Shown in pieces: positions 10,562 to 22,987 of a stretch of DNA of 64,000 bases (within the stretch, counting starts at the first letter, position 1; each line of letters starts with the position of its first letter). This DNA comes from Eustoma russellianum (lineage: Eukaryota > Streptophyta > Magnoliopsida > Gentianales > Gentianaceae). The notes under the pieces were generated by a model. The model ran no database searches and was not told the DNA's origin. It worked only from the letters and a program-made list of their open reading frames with translations. A program made the position numbers and the translations under genes. The stretch is taken from the NCBI GenBank assembly GCA_036186865.1, contig AP025062.1, positions 9,650,535 through 9,714,534 on the forward strand, in the 5' to 3' direction.

Positions 10562-11860
10562 ATGACAACCACAAACTTCAAAACCGAGCAAGAAGGTATG
10601 TCTAGTCAAAGGCATCCTCTCTTCGATGGTGAGTCTTTCATTCAATGGAAGTTAAGAATGGAACTTTTCCTTATGGAAATTGATATTGATCTTTGGTCAA
10701 TTATAGAAGATGGTCCTTTTGTTCCATCAAAATTATCGACTGCAGATAGAGTCACACTAGAGGTGGTTAAGCCTAGGCAAGAGTACACTAGTGAGGATAA
10801 AAAGAAACTGAGCATGAACGCTAGGGCTATGCAATTACTTCTAAATGGACTAAGTAAAAGTGAATATAGCTATGTTTCAAATTGTTCTAGTGCTCAAGAA
10901 ATGTGGAGAATTCTTGAAATGAAGCACGAAGGCACTAATCAAGTAAAAGAGTCCAAGAATCAACATGCTCATGTCCACACTCGAGTCATTTAAATTATTG
11001 CCAAATGAATCTATCGTTGATATGGATCTTCGCTTGACTAACATTTACAATTCTCTTGAGTCTCTTGGCAAAGCATTTACTATGCAGGAAAAGGTACAAA
11101 AAGTCTTGCAAAGCCTTCCATCCGAGTGGGACCCTAAAGTAACGACAATAGAAGAAAGCAAAGAAACTAAGTCAATTAAGATGGAAGAATTGATTGGATC
11201 GCTTAAGGTTTATGAGAACAAACTCACCATAAGGAAATCGGAATCATCAAAACAAGGTAAAGCTATTGCATTTAAATCAAATGAATACGTCTCTACTTCT
11301 TCCAATTACGTAGATGATAGTGATTTTGAAACAACTAACGATGACTTAATTTTATTGGCTAAAGACTTAAGAAAATTCATGAGAAAGTCATTTAGAAACA
11401 AAACTAAGGCCACTTCGTCTAAAAGAAATAAGAATAAGACAAACGACAAGGATGTTAAATGTTATGAATGTGGTAAACTTGAACATCTATCATATGCCTG
11501 CCCTAATAAGGACAAGCAAACAAACAAATACCCTCACAAGGATCAGAACAAGAATAAACTCGTCTCAGAACCTAAGCAAAGGAAAAGAGCTCCAAAGCCT
11601 CTACTTGGAGTGATACATCGGATTCCGAGACTGAAACAGAAGAGGAGACTGCACAAGTATGCTTTGTGTCCAAAGCATCAAACGAGGTATCATCTGACTC
11701 TGATTCTGACTCTGATGATCTTTTTAGTCAGTACTTAGAATTGCATAAATTCACTAAGACCCTCGCTAAAGAAAAGAAGCGATTAATTGAAGACAAGAAG
11801 CTATTAGAATCTTCTAACGAGATTCAAAAGAAGAGTCGCCATGCATCATTAATACATTAA
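10562..11860 (+). pseudogene. Element B gag polyprotein (SIRE-like)
   Basis: The likely start is the ATG at 10562 (MTTTNFKTEQEG). The product would be the nucleocapsid of cytoplasmic virus-like particles. In order: an N-terminal UBN2/retrotran_gag-like domain (FDGESFIQWKLRMELFL, then SLPSEWDPKVT near 11110-11135), a CCHC knuckle CYECGKLEHLSYAC near 11460-11500, a Lys-rich stretch, then an acidic Ser/Asp run and coiled coil. One frameshift near 10955 and another near 11600 break the frame. Element E has the same order. The upstream in-frame extension crosses the primer site and is not the real start. Confidence 0.85.
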
Positions 11861-12522
11861 AGACAGAGATCTCATCATTGACCACGCAAAATAATGAAAT
11901 GAAATCCAAGATTTCAAATTTGAAATCAAGGAATACAAACTTAGAGAAAATGATGAAACAGTTTGATACGGGATCTAACATGCTAGATCGTATTATTTTA
12001 TCACAAAAGCATGATAGTGACAAAACGGGGATTAGGATACATTGAAACAAATGAAGTATCCATTAAACCAACCAAGTTTGTAGTGTCTAAGAAAGTAGAC
12101 ACTCCAAAACCAAATACACAATACAGCGTCTAAGATGACGCAAAGACCCCCCTCCCCCCTCATCTCGTCATACTTCTTCTTCATATCATGAGAAATACAA
12201 TTTTGTGCCATATAGATATGAGAAGAAACAAGTCATGCATACATGACATTCATTTCATCCATCTAGATCATGCACTACGCACACTAACACAAGGACATAT
12301 CAAAAACGTCCTACATATAATGCGTATAAAGGAGTTCTTGGCAAAGGCCCAAAGTGCATTCACCACATGTCTACTACATTGCACCTTCACCTACATTCTT
12401 GCCATTTACTAGACTGAGAAGGATCACCCAAGTATGGGTACCGAAAGGTACTTTTACCAAGAGGTGAATAACTAACTCGCAAGGACCCAAAATTAAAAGG
12501 GTACCTAAATCATTCTCGCACA
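11861..12522 (+). other. Element B gag tail/spacer
   Basis: This holds the decayed continuation of the gag coiled coil (KSKISNLKSRNTNLEKMMKQ-like codons near 11900-11960) and a spacer rich in short shifted frames. It matches 1140-1860 of element A. No separate gene is visible. Confidence 0.6.
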
Positions 12523-13574
12523 TTGCAGGGAACCCACACATCAAAAGATACGTCAATCAAATGGTTCCTTGACAGTGGTTGCTCGAGGCACATGACCGGT
12601 GACCCGAGTCTATTCACGAAATTGAAGAAGGTCACAAAAGGCGAATCCGTGACCTTTGGAGACAACAATGAAGGCAAGATCATCGAAAAAGGTACAATTG
12701 GAAACCCAAGCACCCTTCAAATCTCCAACGTCGTTTTGGTAAGCAACTTATCTTATAATCTTCTTAGTATTTCACAATTTATTGATAATGGTTTTGATGT
12801 GTGTTTTACTCACCCATATTGTAATATAATAAATAAAAAATGGAGAAACAGTTTTAAAAGGAAAACGTGAAGGAAATATCTTTACGCTTTCTATGGATGA
12901 TATGTTAGACGCTAAGGTTAAGTGTTTCATGTCAAATGAACCTAACGTAAATTTGTGTCATAGACATTTAGGACATATTGACATTTCTACATTAGAAAAA
13001 CTCCAACGAAAGAACCTAATACGAGGATTGCCTACACTTGATTTAGACAACTTTCAGTGTGTGAATCTTGCATAAAAGGCAAACAAACACGCGAGTCACT
13101 TAAACCTAAGAATGAAATAAGCACGACTAGAGTTTTAGAATTATTACACATTGATTTGTTTGGTCCTAGTCGCACTACGAGTAATGGTGGACGTCACTAT
13201 GCTTGTGTGATTGTTTATGATTTTTCACGTTATAATTGGACTTTATTTCTTGCACATAAGGATGATATTGCTATTGAAATTGCTAACTAATAAAACAACT
13301 TGAAAATCAATATGGTGTCAATGTGAAAAAGATAAGAAGCGATAGAGGCGGTGAATTTAAAAACAAGGAAATGATTTCTTTTTGCGAAGAAAAAAGAATT
13401 AAACACGAGTTTTCGCCACCTAGAACTCCACAAGTAAATGGAGTAGTAGATAGAAAGAATAGGACATTACAAGAAATTGCTAGAACTATGTTATGCGAAA
13501 ATAAATTGCCTAGATTTTTGTGGGTGGAAGCCGTAAACTGTGCATGTTATATAGTAAAATCGCTTGTCCATTAG
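12523..13574 (+). pseudogene. Element B protease and integrase
   Basis: The aspartic protease active site is in WFLDSGCSRHMTG at about 12560-12600. The gag-pre-integrase motif LCHRHLGH (12955-12980) replaces the usual LWHRRLGH. The zinc pair CESC follows near 13060. The integrase core shows Asp in HIDLFGP (13150) and Asp in IRSDRGGEF (13335). The expected catalytic Glu is Asp (GVVDRKNRT near 13445). Four frames are needed to read the region, with shifts near 12840, 13055, 13290 and 13575. It is not functional as read. Confidence 0.85.
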
Positions 13575-13597
13575 AAAGAAAATAAATAAGATGCCTT

Positions 13598-15640
13598 ATG
13601 AGTATAAATGATCGCATGCCTAAAATTGACTATTTTCGTGTGTTTGGATGCAAATGCTTTGTTTTAAATACAAAAGACAATTTGGATAAATTTGAATCTA
13701 AATCAATTGAATGCATCTTTGTTGGATATTCTGTGAATTCAAAATCATATAGGTGTTATGATCCTCTCACTAGACAAATTATAGAATCTATTCATGTGAA
13801 GTTTAATGAATTTGGTGAGATTGATAAAGATAAAGAATATGATGATGATTTTGAATTGAAACCCGTGTTGAACGATGATGATGGCACGTTTGATATGCAT
13901 GATATGCATGATACACTAGAAATGCATGTTCATTTAGAAATGCATGATCACTTAGAAATACATGAGAACGTAGAAGATAATCAACCAAGATGGCATAAAG
14001 ATCACCCACATGATCTCATTATAGGTGATATCACTCACGGAGTGCGACCACGTAGAAGAATAAATCCGTATAAAGTAAAGCAATTTCATGCTATGATTTC
14101 TGAAATTGAACCTAAAAATGTGCATGATGCTTTGAGTGATTCTTCTTGGATTGATGCTATGCATGACGAACTTAATCAATTTGTTAGAAATGACGTACGG
14201 GATTTAGTGCCACGACCACAAGATAAGACCATAATAGGCACAAAGTGGGTGTTTAGAAATAAGATGAATGAAGAAGGAAAAGTTGTTAGAAATAAAGCTA
14301 GACTTGTAGCACAAGGCTATAATCATGAAGAAGGAATTGATTATGATGAAACATTTGCACCCGTAGCACGTTTAGAAGCTATACGACTTTTACTTGCCAT
14401 TGCATGCATGAAAGATTTTAAACTTTATCAAATGGACGTGAAAAGTGCATTCTTAAATGGATTTATACAAGAAGAGGTTTACGTGAAACAACCACCCCCG
14501 GTTTTGAAGATTTGAAACATCCCGATCACGTGTACAAACTAAAGAAGGCACTATACGGACTAAATCAAGCACCTAGAGCATGGTTTGATCGTTTGCTACT
14601 TTCCTATTAGAAAATGGTTTTAAAAGAGGCACTATAGATAGTACATTATTTTTATAACAAGATAAATCGGATTTACTTATTATTCAAATTTACGTTGATG
14701 ACATTATTTTTGGTTCCATTTCTCATAAACTTGTTGACGAATTTGAAAATTCATGAAATCCGAATTTGAAATGTCTATGGTTGGCGAATTGAACTACTTT
14801 CTTGGCTTGCAGATTAAACAAACGAGTAAAGGCATCCACATAAGTCAAGCTAAATATATAAATGATATGATTAAAAAGTTCAATTTTGAGAATTTAAAAC
14901 CATCCCCCACCCCTATGAGTGTCACTACTAAATTAGATAAAGATGAACAAGGTAAGGATTTTGATAATGCCTTATATAGATCTATGATTGGCTCTTCATT
15001 ATATCTTACTGCTAGTAGGCCTGACATCATATTCAGTGTATGTATGTGTGCACGTTTTCAAAGTCAACCTAAGGTGTTTCACTATAATGCGGTAAAAAGA
15101 ATATTTTGCTATATTAAGCACACACCCACCTTAGGCATTTGGTATGATAAAGATTGTGAATTTAACCTACATGCCTATACTGATGCAGATTATGGTGGCT
15201 ATAAAATAGATAGGAAAAGCACGAGTGGCACTTGCCAATTTATAGGAAATTCACTTATTTCATGGTTTTCCAAAAAGCAAGCAAGCGTAGCTTTATCCAC
15301 TACTGAAGCTGAGTACATGGCACTTAGTATTTGTTGCACATAATTACTATGGATAAAACAACAACTTTCTGACATTGGAATTACGGTAAATAAGATTCCT
15401 ATATATTGTGATAGTATGAGTGCCATCAACCTATCTAAGAACCCCGTACTACACTCTAAGGCCAAGCATATAGAAGTACGTTATCATTTTCTTCGTGATC
15501 CCGTAAATAATGGTGACATTGTCATAGATCACATACGCACAGAGGCACAAGTAGCGTATATCTTCACTAAAGCCTTAAATCAAGCCACGTACGAAAATCT
15601 TCGTTCTAAATTAGGCATGATTTCTGCTTATTTGATTTGA
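13598..15640 (+). pseudogene. Element B integrase C-terminus, reverse transcriptase and RNase H
   Basis: The frame 13598-14515 has the integrase C-terminal part (FGCKCFVLNTKDNLDKFE), a His/Asp/Met-rich linker (13893-13972) and the RT start (TKWVFRNKMNEEG, QMDVKSAFLNGF). A C-run near 14495 shifts the frame. The YVDD catalytic box is intact at 14691-14702 but in another frame. RT thumb and RNase H follow at 14753-15640 (TDADYGG, STTEAEYMA, STSG), with a stop at 15341. The domain order is the normal copia one. A C-run length change suggests either decay or sequencing error. Confidence 0.88.
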
Positions 15641-15859
15641 TTATCTTTCTATATTTACGTGCATTTTTGATTGACTTTCCAAAATAAAGGGGGAGAGAAT
15701 GCATGATTTAAGGGGAAGAGAGAAACTGATTGCATAAATCAAGGGGGAGCAAATTTGAAATTTGAAATTCAAATTTGAATTTATGCATGATTGAAGGGGG
15801 AGTGATAAGATTTAAATCATGAATGTAGGTTATTTTAAAAATCATCAAAAGGGGGAGAT
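15641..15859 (+). other. Element B 3' non-coding region with repeated polypurine tracts
   Basis: Five purine tracts with GGGGGAG or GGGGAAG cores (near 15690, 15710, 15745, 15796 and 15850) precede the 3' LTR. The last, ending at 15858, is the functional polypurine tract by position. Multiple tracts are also present in A and D. Confidence 0.8.
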
Positions 15860-16872
15860 TGTAGAGAAAAAAAGGGGTTTGAGTTATTTCAAAATGCATG
15901 ATTTAAATAACGTGTCACAAAGAAATGCATGACATATTTTATGACATGACACGTTGTTGCATAAAACTTGCCTTATATAGTTCATATATAATGTTGTCGT
16001 ACTAACGAGCCATGAAGCTTTAAAGCTTACATCAAATGGCAAGCATTTGTTGTGTTTGAACTATTTTCAGGTGCCATCATTAATGAACTAAACTAGTTCA
16101 TTAAGTGAAGTACTTAGTTAATTAAACTAAGTAGTTCATTAAAGGAAGCAATATTTGGAAAAGGCACAAAGGCAACAAGTTGAAGAAATGAAAGTTCTCC
16201 CTCTCCTCTCCACACACCATTTCAACATAAATATATATATATTTTCAGATTTTTTGAAAAAGGCACATACACATATATTCCAACGTACTACCGGTACGTT
16301 ATATATTACGTACGTACGTTAACGTCACACCACTATACTTAACTCATATTTATGAGTATATTCAGGTCCTATATCATATGATATAAGTCATGGTGATGAC
16401 AAATTCATTACGACACGTTAGAAGGTTCTAAACCGAAAATTGTCGTATCGGGCGAATACCGAAACTTCGCCAACGTGTCACGTACTTACCATAAATAGAT
16501 GGCCAGCCCCTACACTTCAAAAATGGCCACAAATTTCGTGGCTTACATGGTATGTGCAGCCATAAAATCATTCCATGTTGGCACACACAAATCACCCCCA
16601 ATTAAGGACAAATTGTAGAAATTCCAAAATTCAATTTTGACACATGTTTTGGGCGCCACTTTAAGATCAACCTAAGTGTTGAATATTAAAGTTTAATTTA
16701 TGTATATTATGTGTAACATAATATATATAACATGTGCAAGAAGTTGGAATTTAATTAGAGAAAAATTGGGTAATCGATAAACGTCAAAAATTCGGTTTTC
16801 TACGTACATGACACATGAAACATTTTGGCATGGCATATAACATGTATCTAGACACTTTTTACATATTTCACA
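15860..16872 (+). repeat. Element B 3' LTR, first part
   Basis: It starts TGTAGAG after the polypurine tract and matches the 5' LTR without the LINE-3 insert. Element G interrupts it at TCACA (16868-16872). It continues at 33584. Confidence 0.92.
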
Positions 16873-18314
16873 TGTTACGGCCTGAGATCCCGGGCTAGTG
16901 GAAATGATGAAAATAGAACACAAATGCGATGTTGATGAAATTGCGATGGAATTTACATTTTATTTAGAATTAATAAAGACATCGACATTAAATATCAGGG
17001 TTAGAAACGTTTAGAAAAATAACCGGAAGATAAGTTAACGGATATAGCGAGACTGATGGGAGTAGTTAATGAATGTTTTGGACATACGATGCACTTTAAT
17101 TAAATTAGTCGGTAATAACATAAGTGTATAGATATAAACTAGATCAAATAAAAATACCCGATAGGATAACTACAATACACACTAGTATCACATTTTCTTC
17201 CACTTAATCCCACATATCAACAAAAGACAAAAACCTTCCCCATTTTTCCCCCATGTCCGCCCCACCCCCCCTACACAAGTGGGAAGAATCTCTACTTTCT
17301 TCACATGGGAAACAACCATCACCTATCTTACACACTTTCACAATAATCATTCCACTTTTTCCCACTCCTTCATATGTCAACTAAAATAACTATTCTTGTC
17401 CTCTTCCCTTTTCAATTTTCGTTGCACACCAAAGAAAAAGAACCAAGACAACCTTATTTTATTTCCACCATCTTACACTCTCTTTCCACCTCATTATTAT
17501 ACTACACACCCATCACTACACTAAATTGTTTTCCTCTCTTTTTGCCCACCCTAATTTTGGCAGCCCCAAAAGAAAAGAGGAAACCATTTCCTTTTAATAT
17601 TATACCCACTACCTAATTCAAACATCATCATTCTTCTATCTTTTATCCAACCACTACACCAATTATTCTTCACTCTTCTCTCTCCTTTCACTCCATCTGT
17701 GAGTTGCTCAAAGAGGAGAACATCCTCTCCTCTTTCTTTCATTACACACTCCACATATTCATCCAAGATTTTCTCTTCTTCCTCTTCTAAAATCAAGCAA
17801 GATCTCATTTCTTCTATTTTTCTTAGTGCCGAAAATTCACCAAGTGAGTTTAAGGATACATTTTCTTCTCTTCATCTCATCCTTTGTTCCAAACACTAAG
17901 AAAAACAAATATAGTGGAGTCAAGAACCAAGAAAGGTAAGAATCTCACCTATATTAGTTTATTTTTTATTTCTCTATTTTATGACTACTCACTAACTCTC
18001 TACTTGGTAGCTCCAAACTGTAGATTCAAGAAGGAAAAAGAAAGTATTCTTCTTTCAAAACAAGTGAAGAAGAACCACTTTAGAATAAGAAAGGTGAACC
18101 AAGGCAAGTTTTCTTCCTAGATCCTACATGATTTTACAAATATTAAGTATTTATGTTCATATCAAAGTTGGATCATCATGTAGTATGTTCAAGATTTCTT
18201 CTTAAGAAAGTTTAGATCTATGTTTGAGTAATAGATATATACATATATACACTACACGCACGCTATATATATATACATTATATATATAAACACGAACATA
18301 TACACACACTTGGA
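16873..18314. other. Element G left part
   Basis: Non-coding sequence with a long pyrimidine-rich stretch at 17200-17800. A good splice-donor-like AAG/GTAAGA lies near 17935, as would suit a transcribed LTR leader. Open frames here are short and unconvincing. Confidence 0.5.
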
Positions 18315-18469
18315 GTATATTATAAAATATTTTTTTTGAAAGCGAATTTTATTAGTAAAAGCCCTCACTTGTGGTGGAGGAAAACCATATTACAGAGAAT
18401 AAAAGTATGACGAAAAATGAAGCATACGATTATCAACATCCAAAATATATATGATATGCCGCATTAAAA

Positions 18470-18514
18470 CCTTGCCAAGTAAAACCACCCTTGTGGATAA
18501 AACCTTGGCGAAGG
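18470..18514 (-). ncRNA. LINE-1 3'-terminal hairpin
   Basis: Sense CCTT-C-GCCAAG pairs with CTTGGC-AAGG. The inner CCAC/GTGG is closed by AAGG. It lies about 140 bases from the poly-A tail. In L1-type LINEs a 3' stem-loop may be recognised by the element's own reverse transcriptase. That role is inference here. Confidence 0.7.
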
Positions 18515-18789
18515 AAAAAGCGTACATAGTTATATAAATGGAGCATTGATATGCATGACCGTCTGTAAGAAAAATACAATACAAAGAAATGTCTATGTGA
18601 ACCAAACAAACTGGATTCCATGGAATGGTTGTCCCGTGATAAATTTCTGCTGTCCCTGTCGCACGTAACAAATTGCTGTCGGATCCAGGGAAGATGAGCC
18701 ATGTTCTCGTACATGCACAGAAGAAATATACTGCTGAGTGATGAAACAAAATGAAACAGATAGAAATTCGCGAGCCAAATCGGGAGAAG

Positions 18790-19113
18790 ATCATACCAGG
18801 CCTGCCTACACCAAGTATGGCACATGCAGATGTATCAAAAAAATGCCAATCCATGTGGAAGACTTGTGACGCATGAAAGCAACGTAACTGCTGCGTTATT
18901 GACCTCGTGCCAGCATGCATAAATTCGCAAAAAGCATTGTAAAGATATAAGGGTTGCAAAGCAATCCATGCAGTATGGATACCAAGCATCAAATGTAAGA
19001 AATAAAAGTAACAGCAAGGAATGTCTGGGACAAAATGAACGAAGATCATACCAGGCATGCCTACCCCAGTTAGGGAGCAGGCAGAGAGTGCAAAAAACGG
19101 CCAATCCATTTGG
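18790..19113 (-). repeat. LINE-1 3' UTR repeated modules
   Basis: Two copies, about 18790-18862 and 19045-19113. In the sense strand each has TCTTCCA(C/A)ATGGATTGGC, then a GCCTG-type inverted repeat weakened by substitutions, then CCTGGTATGATC. The same order occurs in LINE-2 and LINE-3. Confidence 0.7.
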
Positions 19114-19125
19114 AAGACAGTAATC

Positions 19126-22100
19126 TTAAGGAACTCGTAAATTTGCTGAAGAGAGGTCCAAAGTTAGGGCACTACGGACAAGCGATGGTAGACTATTGTG
19201 CGAATATGTCCGAGTTTGTGGGATCCTCATCGCATGCTGAGCTAGATAATGTGCTGCCATGTTTGCTTCTCCATATACATGAACATAATCGAGGGCATTC
19301 TGACGCACTAATTGCCATAATAGCCGAAGGTGGTAATTCCCAAAAACTGGTTGCGGCTGTCTTAGTCTTGAGATCAATTGCGCACAATCTGATTCTAGGA
19401 TAATAGTGCGATATAGGGGAAGGAAATGTAGCAAGCCAAATACTGCAGTCTGAATCTCAGCTGTGAGTGGAGGACAATGTGAAAGCCAAAAGGAAATTGC
19501 AGCCACACAGACTCCAAGGTGATTACGTAAAATTGCTCCACCGGAGGCATTGTGACGGCCAACTGATGCATCAATATTCAACTTTAGCCTACCAGATGGC
19601 GGCGTTTGCCATCAGACTATCTGAAGACGAAGGGATTGTATGCTTGGAACCCACGCCAAACGTAAAGGGGGCCCTGCCGCAAGTTTTGATCCTTTCATAT
19701 ATTTAGCCCACATGTCAATATCATAGTGGATGGATGCCCGAAGTGTTGCAGGAGAGAATGATGTCGAAGTCCCATAGAGCAGTGCTGTATAGGCACGCCA
19801 TGAGTTGAAGACCACAAGAGCCGGGACTATAATTTTTAAAACTCCAAAAAGTGAAGAAAATGACGAGCGATACCACCAAGAAAGCAAATATTGCTGCAGG
19901 GGCAGGGAGTTTGGCGAAGGGCCGCGTAATTCAGTTGCAAAAAAAGTCCAAATTGTCCGTATTGGGCTGCAATATATGAAAATGTGGTCCACCGTAGCAG
20001 AGTGTTGCTTACAAAATGGACATTGTGTGGGGCGAGCCATAGAATACTTGCGGATATAATCCTCAAAACGGCAACGCGTTATGGAAAATGCGCCATAACA
20101 ATAATTTGGTAGTAGGGGAATGATGTTTATACCAGATAAATTTAGCAGAGAGTAATGTAGGGCTTGCAACACGGCAACAATCATAAGCAGACTTTAAGGT
20201 AAACTCTCCAGACACCGACGGCTTCCATGTGAGGTGATGTCCAGAGCCCTCCGTCTGAGCAATGCAGTGAGTATGAATTTTACAAATGAGCTTCCAAACT
20301 GGTGAGTCCGGAAGGCGTGGGCGATAATCACCGCGAGTGCCATACTTGACCTGCATATATTTACTCCATAAAGTATCCTGGCGATGATATGACCACCATA
20401 TACGGCTGTGATATGCAAGTTGTAAACTACTAAGATTGCGCAGCCCTAAGCCACCTTCGTCAACTGGCATCGTGATGGAAGACCAAGAAACCCAATGATA
20501 CCGATTACCCCAAAAAAAGGATGACATTCTCCTTTCAATGACTTTAATAACAGACTTGGGAAAACCTCCTGTGGCTAGAATATGCAGGGGGAGAGAGGCA
20601 ATTACTGATCGTAAAAGCACCAAGCGGCCTGCTGCTGATAGAAGACGGGAATGCCAGCCTTGTAAGCGAGCATCAATATGCTACAGTAGGGTTGTGCAAT
20701 ATCTTGCATGATTGATACCCTTATGCAAATATGATCCAAGATACCGGAATGGTAAAACAGTGCGCCGCATGCCTAATATTGTCTCAAAAGAGCGACATTG
20801 ATTAGGGGAAATGCTTGCTGATGGTATGAAACTACTCTTCTGAAAGTTTTTTTTTGTCCTGATGCAGCTTCATACGAAGCTAGAAAAGAATGAAACCTCC
20901 GTAAGTTGCGTTTTGTACCACGTAAAAAAAATTAGCAAATCATCTGCATATGCCAGATGAGTGATGGTAAATGGTACGCGACCCAGACGAAACGGCTGGA
21001 GATCTCCAGAGTCAACTAAATATTTGATCCCCCTACTAAAACCCTCAGAAGAAAGAATGAATAGTAGTGGTGACAGTGGGTCACCTTGCTTGACACCTCT
21101 GTATGGCTTGAAGGATGCCGAAGGTTGGCCATTAATCAAAACCGATAGTGTAGTAGCACGCAAGTGATTTAGAATGATGCGAATGAAGAAGGGGGAGAAA
21201 CCAAAGTGCTTCAGTAGCAATTCCAAGTACTCCCAGCTAACCCAGTCAAATGCTTTCATCATATCTAATTTCAAACATAACTGGGACCCACCTTTGTCAA
21301 GCATATGAACCATCTCTCGGGCCATAAGAACTTGAGAAGAAATATCATGGCCAGGCAAGAAGCCTGTCTGTTCAGGAGAAATTAATTTAGGCAACAAGGT
21401 GCTTAAACGCGTAGCAATTATCCGCGTACAAACTTTACTCATAAAGTTTGTCAAACAAATCGGACGAAAGTCACTGAAAGTGTGTGGAGACTGAGTTTTG
21501 GGGATTAAAGTTATCAGCGCACTTGCCATGACTGATGGTTGAGGTACTCCAAGAAAAAACTCCTGCACAGCTTTGATCACATCTGAATGTATAACCGTCC
21601 AACACGAGCGATAGAAATGTCCATGGAATTCATCCGGTCCTGCCGCACTCTGTGAGTCTAACTGCCATACTGCATCCTTAACCTCAGCTGCCGATGGTAA
21701 TTGCGTTAGCATAAGATTATCCTCAGCTGTTATTAGGCATGGTATATGGGATAAAATAGCCGAATGATTATGTGTAGATTCCCGAGCGAATAAGTCTGTA
21801 TAGAAGGAAAGAGCCTCCGACATTATATCTGCGGCGGATGTAAGGACTACGCCAGTTGATGAGCGTATTTGCTGCATATGCAGATTAGCTCGTCGTCCTT
21901 TAACAATAGAATGGAAATAGCGGGTATTTGCGTCACCCTCCGTAAGCCATTTTACTCTCGCTTTTTGCTTCCAGAAATGTAGCTCATAAGCAGATGCCTG
22001 GCGGTATTCAGCTTTGGCATGCTGGTATGCCTCACGTGTCACTTCAGTTGGGTCTGCCTCCCAACTAGATTCAGCATGATTTAGGTGAGTTTCCGCATGC

Positions 22101-22987
22101 TGTAGATTGGTGAATATATTACCAAATATATCCTTATTCCATCGTTGAATGTCACGTCGCAGTGAGAATAACTTTGAGTAAAAACCATGCATTCCCCCTG
22201 TAGTGGGATAGGATAACCATGCATGCTGCATATAAGAGTGAAAGTCAGGATGAAATAGCCAGGAATCCAAGAAACGAAAAGAGCGTGGGCCAGATACTGT
22301 AGTAATCCGGCAGACAAATAAAAGTGGGGAGTGGTCCGAAGTAACTCGTGGAAGATGCGTTAATTGAATGTCTTCAAAAACATCTTGAAAATCTGAGTTT
22401 ATAAACAACCAGTCCAATCTGCGACGAACATGACCTAAACCTCTGCCATCAGCCCAAGTAAATCTAGACCCCTGATATGACGGTGCCATAAGTGCACAAG
22501 TCTCGATACAGTCGTTAAAATCCTGCAAGGTAGTCAATGAAGGATGGGAGCGGCCTCTATGGTCATCAAGCTCCCGAAATGTATTAAAATCACCACCAAG
22601 TAACCAGGGAAGAGCAGAAGAGCCTGCGAAGTCACATAAGGAGCTCCAAAGGGGGCGACGTAACGAAGGCGTGTGCTTCGCATACACAACCGAAAAAACA
22701 AACGTGAACTGCAGCGGAAGAAATAGGAGGGTAAAATGTACAACTTGATCTTAATCATGCATAGATAGCAACCGAAATTCTGAGTCACGCCAGAAAACCC
22801 AAATTCTTTCAGACTGAGAAGCATAATTGCTGTTAAATCCAAGATGCAAACCATACATATGAATATGTGAAGAAGCATGTTTAGGTTCTATGATAGCAAG
22901 TAAATTCAAACGATGTTCCATAATTAAATGTCGTAACCGTGGTAAGGAGGCACGCATGCCTCGGATATTCCAAATTAATGTATTCAT
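19126..22987 (-). pseudogene. LINE-1 ORF2 (endonuclease-RT-RNase H), frameshifted
   Basis: ORF2 starts at 22987 (MNTLIWNIRGMRASL), one base overlapping the ORF1 stop, and stops at 22751. Further frames: 22687-20870 (endonuclease GGDFNTF, SDHSP; RT GVKQGDPLSPLLF, AYADD), 20623-20063, 20184-19612 (zinc motif CPFCKQHSATVDH) and 19581-19126 (RNase H with NIDASVG, AEIQ, ESDCAQ and NMAAHYLAQ). The order is that of intact LINE-2 ORF2. Several separate frameshifts make it a pseudogene. Confidence 0.92.
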
